A stretch of 64,000 bases of DNA from Henriciella litoralis (GCF_002088935.1 NZ_NCSS01000004.1:186001-250000); one strand, 5' to 3'. Shown: positions 17,692 to 27,119, counted from the stretch's first letter. The notes: a model not told the origin generated them from the letters alone. Program-made: numbers and translations.

Positions 17692-17779
17692 GAGAGATAA
17701 GAGCGTGAGGGGGCATCGCTCTTACCTCTTATGATGGACGTCCGCCGGATGTGCAGTCCAGCTTCCTTGGGTGTCCACT

Positions 17780-18256
17780 TTACTCTTCCAGCTTCTCCTC
17801 GGCCTTCTCTTCAACAAGGTCGATTTCAGCTGCCTTACGTTTTTCAAACGCAGCACCTATTTTTTCGTTCCCATCTTTGCCGACAGTTTTTTTCGCGGCC
17901 GGGAAGACGTCTTCTTCTTCCTCTTCCATATGATGCTCATAGCGGTGCTTGAGGTCCTTGAACTTGGTCAGCCAGGCCGGTGAGGAAAAATCGGTTTCGT
18001 TGAGTTCTTCCATCATGTCGTCGAGCTCTTTGTGCTCGGCAACAGAGTGACGCCCTTCAGGCTGACCGTCTTCGGTCGCGATGAGTTTTGAGTAGAACGT
18101 CTCTTCCTCGGCGGCGGCATGCGCGCTCACATCGTGATAGAACGTGTCCCAGGCCGTGCGGCGCTCTTTGCTGTCGCCGCTTGTGTCAGCGATGGTCGAC
18201 AGCAGTTTGCGGTGGCGGTCATGGTCTTGTTTCAGGGTCTGATAGATCGTGGACAT
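17780..18256 (-). CDS. hemerythrin HHE-domain protein
   Basis: A 158-residue four-helix bundle protein with iron-binding motifs: DHDRHR (about residues 11-16), HAAAEEETFY, EHKELDDMM and HHMEEEEEDVFP. It should bind a non-haem di-iron centre and may sense or store O2 or protect against nitric oxide. The C-terminal tail is rich in K and E (EEKAEEKLEE) and highly charged. Cytosolic: no signal peptide. It is convergent with the small protein gene, sharing the terminator, and divergent from the glycosyltransferase gene. Its physiological role is only inferred from the fold. Confidence 0.9.
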   Translation of the reverse strand: MSTIYQTLKQDHDRHRKLLSTIADTSGDSKERRTAWDTFYHDVSAHAAAEEETFYSKLIATEDGQPEGRHSVAEHKELDDMMEELNETDFSSPAWLTKFKDLKHRYEHHMEEEEEDVFPAAKKTVGKDGNEKIGAAFEKRKAAEIDLVEEKAEEKLEE

Positions 18257-18371
18257 GTGTGTCTTGTTCCTTCTTGTCGTATGCCTTCTTTAACGCGCTT
18301 ACCGGGCCTGCCGTTCCGCATGTCTGACCTGATCTCGACGCCGCGCCGGTTTGTTGCCAAAAGGCTTGTCT

Positions 18372-19055
18372 ATGCCCGCGCCCATTTCTCTCATTATTCC
18401 GACGCTGAATGCGGCTGCCAGTTTGCCGGTCTGCCTCGAAAGCGTGATGCCGGGGCTCGAAGCCGGGCTGGTGCGCGAGGCGCTGATTGTCGATGGCGGA
18501 TCAACGGACGCGACCGCTGACATGGCCGAGGCCGCGGGCGCGCGTTTTATATCCGCTGACAAGGGCCGGGCCGCGCAGCTGATCGAAGGCGCAAACCAGG
18601 CACGCGGCGACTGGCTGTTCTTCCTGCATGCCGACACCGTCCTTTCCCGCGACTGGGCCGAACGCGTGATCGACCATATCCGCAACGCGCCCTCGAAGGC
18701 GGCGGTCTTCACGCTCGCCTATCGCTCGGACCATCCGATGGCGAAGCGAGTTGCTGCCCGCGCGAACCGCCGCGCCCGCTGGCTTGCCCTGCCCTATGGC
18801 GATCAGGGCCTGCTGATCTCCCGCGCCCTCTACGATGAGATTGGCGGCTACGACGCCGTGCCGCTGATGGAGGATGTCCGCATCGTGCAGGCCATCGGCC
18901 GCAAGCGCCTGACGATCCTGTCGGCCGAAGCGCGCACATCCGCTGCAAAATATGAACGCGATGGCTGGCGCAAGCGCAGCTGGCACAATGCCTGGCTGAT
19001 CACGCGCTATCTGATGGGCGCGAGCCCGGACAAGCTCGCCCGCCAGTACCGCTAG
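18372..19055 (+). CDS. glycosyltransferase family 2, TIGR04283-like
   Basis: A 227-residue GT-A glycosyltransferase. MPAPISLIIPTLNAAASLP is the start, VDGGSTDATADMAE (a DxSxD-like site) the nucleotide-sugar motif, FLHADTVLSRDW the acidic metal motif, and ALPYGDQGLLI plus GGYDAVPLMEDVRI (the ED acid/base region) follow. It resembles the family named TIGR04283 (often next to TIGR04282 enzymes in selenium/radical-SAM-associated loci). The acceptor is unknown. The ATG at 18372 is chosen over one at 18351, because the extension (MLPKGLS) is not conserved-looking. It precedes a second, TIGR04282-like gene by 139 nt. Confidence 0.85.
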   Translation: MPAPISLIIPTLNAAASLPVCLESVMPGLEAGLVREALIVDGGSTDATADMAEAAGARFISADKGRAAQLIEGANQARGDWLFFLHADTVLSRDWAERVIDHIRNAPSKAAVFTLAYRSDHPMAKRVAARANRRARWLALPYGDQGLLISRALYDEIGGYDAVPLMEDVRIVQAIGRKRLTILSAEARTSAAKYERDGWRKRSWHNAWLITRYLMGASPDKLARQYR

Positions 19056-19194
19056 CCCCGCATCAGCGCTCCTTGCCTCGATCCTCTGCATACGGATCGG
19101 ACTGTGACCAGAAAGCGTCGTTGAATCAGAATCTTGAAACGGTGTCCGACATTCTGTTGAAGTTTGGCGCCTGAGCCCGAAATTGGTGGGCGAC

Positions 19195-19806
19195 ATGTCC
19201 AGACCCACACTTCTCATATTCGCCAAGACGCCCCGCATCGGCTTGTCCAAGACCCGGCTTGCCGATGATGTCGGGCGCGTTGAAGCGCGCCGGATTGCAC
19301 GCTTTATTCTGGGGCGGACGATGCGCGTCGCGCATGATCCAGCCTGGCGGTCGATCCTGATGGTGACCCCTCGCGGGGATCTGCACCAGACGCTGGGGGG
19401 GCTCTGGCCGTCTTCTATCCCCCGGATGGTCCAGGGCAATGGCGACCTTGGCGACAGGCTGACGCGCGGCATGCAGGCGGCCCCGACCGGACCGGTCATC
19501 TTCATCGGCACCGACACGCCGGACATCAACACAGCGCATATTCATGAGGCCGCCCGCGCCCTTCGACATGACGGCGCCGTTTTCGGCCCTGCCCGCGATG
19601 GCGGCTTCTGGCTGTTCGGCATCAGTCACCGGCTGCGCGACGCGTCAGTCTTCAAAGATGTGCGATGGTCCAGCCCGCACGCGATGCAAGATGTCTGGTC
19701 AAATCTGCCACCACATGCCCGTGTCTCCCTGCTGCCCAATCTGATCGATATCGACACCAGCCGTGACTGGGAAATGTACAAGAGACAAAGCAGACAAAGG
19801 TCTTGA
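19195..19806 (+). CDS. TIGR04282 (DUF2064) glycosyltransferase-like protein
   Basis: A 203-residue nucleotidyl/glycosyl-transferase-fold protein with LLIFAKTPRIGLSKTRLA at the N-terminus, GDLGDRLTRGM in the middle, FIGTDTPDI (metal-binding DxD-like) and FGPARDGGFWLFGI at the C-terminal half. This matches the TIGR04282/DUF2064 family. The ATG at 19195 is chosen over a TTG at 19183. It is often found beside a TIGR04283 gene as here, so the pair probably acts together on an unknown metabolite or lipid. Two GANTC sites lie in its upstream gap at 19123-19133. Confidence 0.85.
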   Translation: MSRPTLLIFAKTPRIGLSKTRLADDVGRVEARRIARFILGRTMRVAHDPAWRSILMVTPRGDLHQTLGGLWPSSIPRMVQGNGDLGDRLTRGMQAAPTGPVIFIGTDTPDINTAHIHEAARALRHDGAVFGPARDGGFWLFGISHRLRDASVFKDVRWSSPHAMQDVWSNLPPHARVSLLPNLIDIDTSRDWEMYKRQSRQRS

Positions 19807-19882
19807 GCAGTTGCGTTGATCTAGGTTATCGACGCAATAGTTGTATTCGTCCCTAGTCGGGGCAGACACTGAAAGCTGCCTT

Positions 19883-20296
19883 ATGTATCGAATTGCTTAT
19901 GTGAGCACTGCTCACGGCGACATCTCTTCCAATTCACTCCAGAAAATTCTGGAATCCGCCATTGAGAATAACCGGGCCGCCAAAGTGACCGGTATCATGC
20001 TGTTTAATGGCAGCAATTTCCTGCAGCTGCTGGAAGGCCCTCAAGAAAATGTTGAGGCCATGATGGCGAAAATCTGCAAGGACAAACGCCATCGAAATAT
20101 TGTGGTCATCATGCGGGAAAAATCTGTCACGCGCGAATTTGAAGACAATCCGATGCTGCTTCAGACGGTAAAGTCGTCGACATCAACGCCGCCTGAAGGC
20201 ATTCGGGTCACCGATGATGTGTCCCTCTACCTGCCATCCTCGCTGTCACCGCATTTTCGTAATCTGCTGGAAAATTTCGACACGATAAAAGCCTGA
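19883..20296 (+). CDS. BLUF-domain blue-light photoreceptor
   Basis: A 137-residue stand-alone BLUF protein that should bind FAD and respond to blue light. The start ATG at 19883 (MYRIAYVST) is chosen over an upstream TTG. Key photocycle residues are in place: Tyr6 (Y21 in AppA), Asn30 (N45), Gln48 (FLQLLEG; Q63) and Met91 (M106); the position equivalent to AppA Trp104 is Asn89. Residues beyond 95 make a short tail, with no second domain. Output must therefore run through a partner, probably a response protein or enzyme elsewhere. It lies between a glycosyltransferase gene and a radical SAM gene; no regulator was recognised beside it. Confidence 0.92.
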   Translation: MYRIAYVSTAHGDISSNSLQKILESAIENNRAAKVTGIMLFNGSNFLQLLEGPQENVEAMMAKICKDKRHRNIVVIMREKSVTREFEDNPMLLQTVKSSTSTPPEGIRVTDDVSLYLPSSLSPHFRNLLENFDTIKA

Positions 20297-20380
20297 GTCC
20301 GATCAGGCGTTTGCCCGTCATCCACAAGGTTTGCGCTTTGTGTTCTTGTTTTGTTCTATTTCTCATGCTTTTCTCCGAGC

Positions 20381-21514
20381 ATGAGATTGACGCAGAAACT
20401 TCCTCCAAAAGGCCGGGTCACACTGATTGATGTGGCAGGCGCCAGTGAGCGTAATGAGCAGCGCGGCCGCGGCGCGATCTCGAACCAGGCAGGCCGCTTT
20501 GAACGCCATACCAAGGAAGCCTTTTATGATGGCTGGGGCACGGTTGAGACCATGGCGCCTCGCATTGAGACCACGCTAACGCGTGAGGCCGCGCGGACGA
20601 TCATCACTTATAACCGCTCGCCCGACATTTCCTTTGATCGAACAATCAATCCCTATCGCGGCTGCGAGCACGGCTGCGTCTATTGTTTTGCGCGGCCGAG
20701 CCACGCGTTTCATGGATTGTCTGCCGGTCTCGATTTCGAAAGCCGGCTTTTCTACAAGCCTGACGGGCCAGAGCTGCTCCTGCGGGAACTGTCGCGCCCC
20801 TCCTATGTCCCCAAACCGATCGCGCTTGGCATGAATACCGACGCCTATCAGCCGGTCGAGCGGCGGCTGGAACTGACGCGCGCATTCCTCAAAATTCTCT
20901 CAGACCACAATCATCCGGTGACGCTGCTAACAAAGTCCGCGCTGATCCAGCGCGACATCGACCTGCTGGCCCCGATGGCCGCCAAGGGCCTCGCCCGCGT
21001 TGGCGTGTCGATCACAACGCTGGATCCACGCCTCTCCCGGCGTCTTGAACCGAGGGCCGCTGCCCCTCACCGGCGGATGCAGACAATCAAGGCGCTGTCG
21101 GACGCGGGCATCCCGGTGATCGCCATGACCGCGCCGATCATTCCAGCCCTGAATGAGCCAGAGCTGGAGGCCTTGCTGGAGTCGGCGGTCGAAAATGGCG
21201 CGTCCAGCGCTGGATATGTCATCCTGCGCCTGCCCTATGAATTGAAGGATATCGTCCATGAATGGCTGGCCGAGCATTATCCGGACCGCGCGGCGAAGGT
21301 CATCAATCTGTTGCGGGAAATGCGCGGCGGGCAGGACTATGATGCCAACTGGTTTGAGCGTGGCCGGGGCCGAGGGCCGCATGCAACCCTGATTTCCCGG
21401 CGCTTCCGAAACGCCACCCGGCGTCTTGGCCTCGATGAACCGCGCCCACGCCTGCGAACAGATCTTTTCCGCCCTCCCGAAGGCCCGGACGGGCAGATGC
21501 GGCTGGATATATAG
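20381..21514 (+). CDS. radical SAM protein, PA0069/SplB-like family
   Basis: A 377-residue radical SAM enzyme. The CxxxCxxC motif that binds the 4Fe-4S cluster is CEHGCVYC (C95, C99, C102), preceded by INPYRGCEHG. The following region (HAFHGLSAGLDFESRLF) resembles spore photoproduct lyase-like/PA0069 proteins. The ATG at 20381 is preceded by no clear Shine-Dalgarno; a TTG at 20351 would lengthen it. The substrate is unknown. It is the last gene of the plus-strand cluster after the BLUF gene; a light or photoproduct link is tempting but only speculative. Confidence 0.85.
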   Translation: MRLTQKLPPKGRVTLIDVAGASERNEQRGRGAISNQAGRFERHTKEAFYDGWGTVETMAPRIETTLTREAARTIITYNRSPDISFDRTINPYRGCEHGCVYCFARPSHAFHGLSAGLDFESRLFYKPDGPELLLRELSRPSYVPKPIALGMNTDAYQPVERRLELTRAFLKILSDHNHPVTLLTKSALIQRDIDLLAPMAAKGLARVGVSITTLDPRLSRRLEPRAAAPHRRMQTIKALSDAGIPVIAMTAPIIPALNEPELEALLESAVENGASSAGYVILRLPYELKDIVHEWLAEHYPDRAAKVINLLREMRGGQDYDANWFERGRGRGPHATLISRRFRNATRRLGLDEPRPRLRTDLFRPPEGPDGQMRLDI

Positions 21515-21541
21515 CCTGCGTTTTCCCGCCCCCCCGAAAAT

Positions 21542-21562
21542 TTATCCACAGACTTGTCCACA
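21542..21562 (+). promoter_or_regulatory. two DnaA-box-like 9-mers upstream of ccrM
   Basis: TTATCCACA (21542-21550) matches the DnaA consensus TTATNCACA exactly; TTGTCCACA (21554-21562) differs at one base. Both face the same way, 12 nt apart, in the 190-nt gap before ccrM. They may allow DnaA to act on ccrM or be a titration site. No AT-rich unwinding element or other origin gene lies here, so I do not call it an origin. Confidence 0.4.
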
Positions 21563-21701
21563 GCCCTGCGAATATTTGTTACGCTATCGAAACAATGTTC
21601 AGCGCCAATCAACTGCTGCCAGGACGCCTGGGTGTAACGAAGCGGAAACCAAATTCCGGCGGGATGCGCACTCAAAACCGAATCGCTTTGAGAGGCTGTA
21701 G

Positions 21702-22790
<1,089 letters not shown>

Positions 22791-22865
22791 TCGCCCGTCG
22801 AGCAGTCACATGTTTTCGCCGCGTAAAGCTATGTCGCAGCTGACGCCTGCGCGCGGGCGGCCTAT

Positions 22866-22917
22866 GGTGCCCTGAAACAACGGCTTATCGGGCCGCAGTT
22901 GAAGGAGACAGGGCACC
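22866..22917 (+). promoter_or_regulatory. 9-bp inverted repeat in the leader of the Kef antiporter
   Basis: GGTGCCCTG (22866-22874) is perfectly inverted as CAGGGCACC (22909-22917), only 1 nt before the start codon at 22919. The Shine-Dalgarno GAAGGAG (22901-22907) lies in the 34-nt loop right beside the downstream arm. The RNA could fold into a hairpin controlling ribosome access. Confidence 0.45.
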
Positions 22918-22918
22918 T

Positions 22919-24661
22919 ATGGGACACGAAGGCAGCGAAACGCAGGCCATCTTTCTCAAAGACATGCTTGTGTTCCTGTTTGCCGCGGGCGTCATCGTCC
23001 CGGCATTTCGCGCCCTGAAACTGCCCATCGTCGCGGGGTTCCTGATCGCCGGGATCGTGCTTGGCCCGCACGGTCTGGGCACTTTCGAACATCTCTGGGC
23101 GCCGCTGCAGTTCATCACCGTTTCCGAGCCGGAAGCCGCCGCCCCCTTTGCAGAGCTCGGCATCCTCTTCCTGCTATTTCTGCTCGGTCTGGAACTCTCC
23201 TTCCGAAACCTCTGGCAGATGAAGCGCATCGTGTTCGGCGCCGGCGCGATGCAGGCGATCCTGAGCGCGGTCCTGATCGGCTTCGCGCTATGGTTTCTGG
23301 ACGTTCCAGCCCAGGCGGCCGCCGTTATCGGCCTCGCGCTCGCTCTGTCCTCAACCGCCATCGTCATGCCTGTCCTGACCAGCGAACACCGCGCCGCAGG
23401 CCCTGCCGGGCGAACGGCGCTGGGTGTGCTGCTGTTTCAGGATATTCTGGTCGCGCCGATCCTCATTTTTGTCAGCTTCCTCTCCCCGGAAAACGATGCT
23501 GATATTGCAAGCAGTGTGGTCCGCGCGCTGGTTGAAGGCCTAATCGCCGTTGTCCTTATTGTCGGTGTCGGCCGTTTCGTCCTGCAATATGTCTTCCGCC
23601 TCGCAGCCCGCACGGGCGGGCGCGACTTCCTCATGGCGCTGACGCTCTTTGTTGTCATCGGCGCGGCCGTGATGACATCCGTCGCTGGGCTGTCAGTGGC
23701 CCTTGGCGCCTTCCTGGCGGGCCTCGTCCTGGGCGAGACAGAATTTCGCCATCAGGCCGAAGTCGATCTTGATCCGTTCAAAGGGCTTCTGCTCGGCATC
23801 TTCTTCATGACCGTCGGGATGAGCATCGACCTCATCAAGGTCGTCGAGCTCGCACCGATCGTCTTTGGCGGTCTTGCTGGCCTGCTCATTCTCAAAGTCA
23901 TTGTGTCCTGGCTGGCCTGCCGCCTTTTTGCAGGCCCACCTGCGCTCGCGACCGAGACATCCTTCCTGCTGGCGCCTGCGGGCGAATTTGCCTTTGTGGT
24001 CATGGCCGCGGCCACAACAGCGGGCATCTTCGGCTCTGAAATCGCAACGCCGGTCACGGCGATTGCCGGTCTTTCCATGCTGCTTATCCCGCTCACCTCG
24101 AAGCTCGGCCTCAGCCTCTCCAGAAAGATGAAGCAGCCAGATTCGGAGACGTTGCCCGTGTCCGACTACTCAGACCGAGAGGGCCATGTGATCATCGCCG
24201 GCTTTGGCCGGGTTGGGCACACCATTGCGCGCATTCTGGAAGAAGAGCGCGCCGACATCGTCATCCTCGAGCGTAGCTTCTTTTCGGTCCAGAAGGGCCG
24301 CAAGGAAGGCTGGCAGGTCTCGCTCGGCGATGCAGCCCGCCAGGAAATCCTCGAGGCAGCTGGCGCCGCGACCGCTTCGCTCTTCGTCGTCACCGTGGAT
24401 GATCCGGTGAGCGCAGAGCAGATGGTGCGGGCTATTCGCGCCATTCGTCCGAACGTGCCGATCTATGCCCGCGCCCGTGACGTCGAACATGGCCGCACGC
24501 TCAGCCAGGCCGGGGCGACCTTCGTCATACCGGATGCGATTGAGGCTGGTCTGCAAATCGCTGGACGCGCCCTCGAACAGTTCGGCTATCCGGTTGATGC
24601 CGTTCGCGACAAGATCGGCGCGGAACGTGACGAAGAATACCGCAAAGCATCAGAAGCCTAG
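22919..24661 (+). CDS. Kef-type CPA2 cation:proton antiporter with TrkA-N domain
   Basis: A 580-residue inner-membrane transporter. Residues 10-400 hold about 12-13 hydrophobic segments of a Na+/H+ exchanger fold (LALALSSTAIVMPVLTSE; GAFLAGLVLGETEF; SFLLAPAGEFAFVVMA), which fits CPA2. The C-terminal TrkA-N Rossmann domain begins at about 421 with HVIIAGFGRVGHTIARILEE, an NAD(H)-binding fold, so gating by nucleotide is expected. It resembles KefB/KefC (K+/H+ antiport), but the ion is not certain. The ATG at 22919 has a strong Shine-Dalgarno. Its 3' end overlaps the convergent mutY by 4 nt. Confidence 0.9.
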   Translation: MGHEGSETQAIFLKDMLVFLFAAGVIVPAFRALKLPIVAGFLIAGIVLGPHGLGTFEHLWAPLQFITVSEPEAAAPFAELGILFLLFLLGLELSFRNLWQMKRIVFGAGAMQAILSAVLIGFALWFLDVPAQAAAVIGLALALSSTAIVMPVLTSEHRAAGPAGRTALGVLLFQDILVAPILIFVSFLSPENDADIASSVVRALVEGLIAVVLIVGVGRFVLQYVFRLAARTGGRDFLMALTLFVVIGAAVMTSVAGLSVALGAFLAGLVLGETEFRHQAEVDLDPFKGLLLGIFFMTVGMSIDLIKVVELAPIVFGGLAGLLILKVIVSWLACRLFAGPPALATETSFLLAPAGEFAFVVMAAATTAGIFGSEIATPVTAIAGLSMLLIPLTSKLGLSLSRKMKQPDSETLPVSDYSDREGHVIIAGFGRVGHTIARILEEERADIVILERSFFSVQKGRKEGWQVSLGDAARQEILEAAGAATASLFVVTVDDPVSAEQMVRAIRAIRPNVPIYARARDVEHGRTLSQAGATFVIPDAIEAGLQIAGRALEQFGYPVDAVRDKIGAERDEEYRKASEA

Positions 24662-25719
24662 AGCGCGAGCTTCAAGGCCTTTCGAAAGACGCTTGGCAAT
24701 CCATCTGCCGCTTTTTCGACCGGCGTCCAGTCGCCCTTATGTACGGGCAAGCCTTCTGCCGATGAAAATACCGACAGGCGCAGCTCGAAATGCGTGAAGA
24801 CGTGGCGCACGTCACCGATCTGTTCAGCCTCGTCCGGCAGCCAGTCCGCCGAGGCGGGCTCGCCCTCTTCAACCCAGCTTGACGTCGGCAAGCCAAGCAT
24901 ACCGCCCAGCAAGCCCTTATCCGGGCGCCGCTCCGTCAGCACGTGTCCGTCTTTGAAGATGACGTAGACCTCTCCGCGCCGAACCGGCTTTGCCTTTTTG
25001 GCGGGCTTTATTGGATATCGGTCCGGCTCGCCCTCAGCTCGCGCTGCACACCAGTTTGCAAGCGGACAGATCAAACAGTTCGGCCGCTTTGGCGTGCAGA
25101 TGGTTGCGCCAAGGTCCATCAGCGCCTCGGCAAATTCGCCGGGCCGATCGGCAGGCACCAGCTCACGTACGAGCGCCGCAATCCTGACCTTCTCTGCCTT
25201 CCAGTCACCCTGGGTCGCCAGCAGCCGGGCGAAAACCCGGTCGACATTGCCGTCGACGGCGGGCGTGCGTTCACCAAAAGCAAGCGCCGCGACAGCCCCT
25301 GCCGTATAGGGTCCGATCCCCGGCAATTCGCGCAGCCCGGCCTCAGTCTTCGGCCATCCGCCCGCCTCGGACACCTGCCGCGCGCATTTCAGCAGATTGC
25401 GGGCGCGGGCATAATAACCAAGCCCCGCCCAGGCCGCCATGACATCAGCGTCTTCAGCGGCGGCAAGGTCATCGACGCTCGGCCAGCGGCGCGTGAAGTC
25501 ATGAAAATAGCGCGTCGCATGCGGCACGGTGGTCTGCTGCAGCATGATCTCGGCGAGCCATACGCGGTATGGGTCAGGCGTGACGCCGTCTGCGCGCTTG
25601 CCCGGTCCAATCCGCCATGGCAGCTCACGGGCATGACGCGCATACCAGTCGAGCAGTGCGCCCGGCAGGCCATCAAATTGGTGTGATTCCACACTGGCGG
25701 TCTTTTCTCGCGCACTCAT
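24658..25719 (-). CDS. mutY: adenine DNA glycosylase
   Basis: Excises adenine mispaired with 8-oxoguanine. The ATG at 25719 gives 353 residues, a normal MutY length; an in-frame ATG at 25740 is possible. Visible blocks: WLAEIMLQQTTVPHATRYF, the helix-hairpin-helix ELPGIGPYTAGAVAALAFG, and catalytic Asp in AVDGNVDRVFARL. The iron-sulfur loop C-x6-C-x2-C-x5-C is complete. A C-terminal NUDIX-like domain for 8-oxoG recognition follows (about residues 240-350; HVLTERRPDKGLLGGMLGLP). It is divergent from the DUF721 gene, with only about 19 nt between the two chosen starts. Confidence 0.95.
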   Translation of the reverse strand: MSAREKTASVESHQFDGLPGALLDWYARHARELPWRIGPGKRADGVTPDPYRVWLAEIMLQQTTVPHATRYFHDFTRRWPSVDDLAAAEDADVMAAWAGLGYYARARNLLKCARQVSEAGGWPKTEAGLRELPGIGPYTAGAVAALAFGERTPAVDGNVDRVFARLLATQGDWKAEKVRIAALVRELVPADRPGEFAEALMDLGATICTPKRPNCLICPLANWCAARAEGEPDRYPIKPAKKAKPVRRGEVYVIFKDGHVLTERRPDKGLLGGMLGLPTSSWVEEGEPASADWLPDEAEQIGDVRHVFTHFELRLSVFSSAEGLPVHKGDWTPVEKAADGLPSVFRKALKLAL

Positions 25720-25738
25720 GGGGTGCACAATCGGTTTC

Positions 25739-26299
25739 ATGGTCACAAGGTCAAGCCTCGATCCGCTGGAAGAAGCACGCGCCCGCGTGAAGCTGCGCCA
25801 TGCGCGCGCCAAGCCTGTGCGTGCCCTGCCGAAAACGCTGGGCACGGCTGCGACACAACTGGCGCGGAAGAAGCTGCCCGAGAAAGGCCCCGCCATCGGG
25901 CGTCTGAAAATCCAGTGGGCCGATATTGTCGGTGAAGCCCTCGCCCGCATCTGTGAGCCGGACAAGATCGGCGCCAGCGGCAAAGGCAAAGGCCGCGTGC
26001 TGACCGTGCGCTGTATTCCGGCGGCCTCGACAATGGTGCAGCACCAGTCAGAGCTAATCCGTCAGCGTGTCTCGGTCTCATTGGGCGGCGATGTTCGCGA
26101 AATCCGGATCATTCAGGGCCCACTGGCCCGCGCGCCAACCCTGAAGCCTCACAAGTCCAGCCGCCCGCTGAGCCGCGACGAACTTGAGAGCCTGCAGGCA
26201 TCTATCGCAAAAATTGAGGATAACAGTCTGCGCGCCGCGCTTTTGGCACTGGGCGAGGCTGTGCTAACGAGCAGTCAGGACGAGTCCGCCGGGGGATAA
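25739..26299 (+). CDS. DUF721 (DciA-like) protein
   Basis: A 186-residue protein of the DUF721 family, whose DciA members load the replicative helicase in bacteria that lack DnaC. RLKIQWADIVGEALARICEP, VRCIPAASTMVQHQSELIRQ and VREIRII are the recognisable core. It is followed by a long charged C-terminal tail. The ATG at 25739 is chosen; another at 25718 adds 7 residues and would overlap the mutY start. Its place between mutY and the DsbA-like/smc genes is conserved in alphaproteobacteria as far as I recall. A helicase-loading role is inferred from the family, not shown. Confidence 0.8.
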   Translation: MVTRSSLDPLEEARARVKLRHARAKPVRALPKTLGTAATQLARKKLPEKGPAIGRLKIQWADIVGEALARICEPDKIGASGKGKGRVLTVRCIPAASTMVQHQSELIRQRVSVSLGGDVREIRIIQGPLARAPTLKPHKSSRPLSRDELESLQASIAKIEDNSLRAALLALGEAVLTSSQDESAGG

Positions 26300-26348
26300 A
26301 GGTTAACAACTTGGCAAGTTTCGCGACTCAATCTCTTAAGAAAAGGTT

Positions 26349-27119
26349 ATGAACATGAGAGTAATTTCACGTCGCACGGCAGTTTTGGCCGTCTCTTTCC
26401 TCGCAATGGCCGCTTGCGGCGCTGCAGGCGACAATGAGAAAAGCGACGGATCTTCATCCGAAGCGGCCCTTAAAGAGATGACGCTCGGCGCCGATGATGC
26501 GCCCGTGACGCTGGTCGAATACGCCTCATGGACCTGCCCGGCCTGCCTTCAGTTCCAGAATGAAGTCGTCGGCAAGCTGAAGTCCGAATATGTCGAAACC
26601 GGAAAGGTGAAGTTCATCTTCCGCGAGTTTCCGACCGCTCCGGCTGAGATTTCCGTGGCCGGTTTTGCGGTGGCTCGCTGCGCAGGCGAAGACAAATACT
26701 ACGACGTCCTCGACGAGCTGTTCTCACGCCAGACCGCCATTCTGAGCCTCGCGCGCCAGGGCGGACAAGTGAAACAGGCGCTCCAGCAGGTCGCCGCCAA
26801 TCACGGCATTACTGACCCGGCTGAATTCGATGCCTGTCTCCAGAATGCAGACATCCGCCGGGCAATTGCTGCGTCGGTCTCTGCAGGCGACGAAGCTGGC
26901 GTTAATGCAACGCCGACCGTCTTCATGGATGGCGAGAAGCTTGAAGGCTATGACTGGCGCCAGTGGGCCGGCATGCAGGCCGTGCTGAATGAAGCGCTTG
27001 GCGAAGAAACGCCAGCCGCTGCCCCCGTCGAAGATACGGACGCAGACACGGCGCCAGAAGAAACACCAGCCGACGGCGATGCTTCAGAAGAAGCGCCCGG
27101 CGAAACAACGCCGGAGTAA
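26349..27119 (+). CDS. DsbA-family thioredoxin-fold (lipo)protein
   Basis: A 256-residue exported protein. The signal peptide ends in FLAMAACGA, a likely lipobox (Cys23), so it may be lipid-anchored. The redox motif CPAC lies at 63-66 within WTCPACLQF, and the cis-Pro loop is NATPTVFMDG. The middle (about 75-200) is the DsbA helical insert. The last 40 residues are Ala/Glu/Pro-rich, low complexity and acidic, an unusual tail. It probably catalyses disulfide exchange in the periplasm. It is followed 27 nt later by smc. A GANTC site (GACTC) lies upstream at about 26325. Confidence 0.88.
   Translation: MNMRVISRRTAVLAVSFLAMAACGAAGDNEKSDGSSSEAALKEMTLGADDAPVTLVEYASWTCPACLQFQNEVVGKLKSEYVETGKVKFIFREFPTAPAEISVAGFAVARCAGEDKYYDVLDELFSRQTAILSLARQGGQVKQALQQVAANHGITDPAEFDACLQNADIRRAIAASVSAGDEAGVNATPTVFMDGEKLEGYDWRQWAGMQAVLNEALGEETPAAAPVEDTDADTAPEETPADGDASEEAPGETTPE

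Noticed and set aside
26336..26350. CtrA-like TTAA-N7-TTAT next to the DsbA-like start
   Set aside because: One mismatch in a short motif and overlap with the start codon; expected by chance. No other CtrA-like site supports it.
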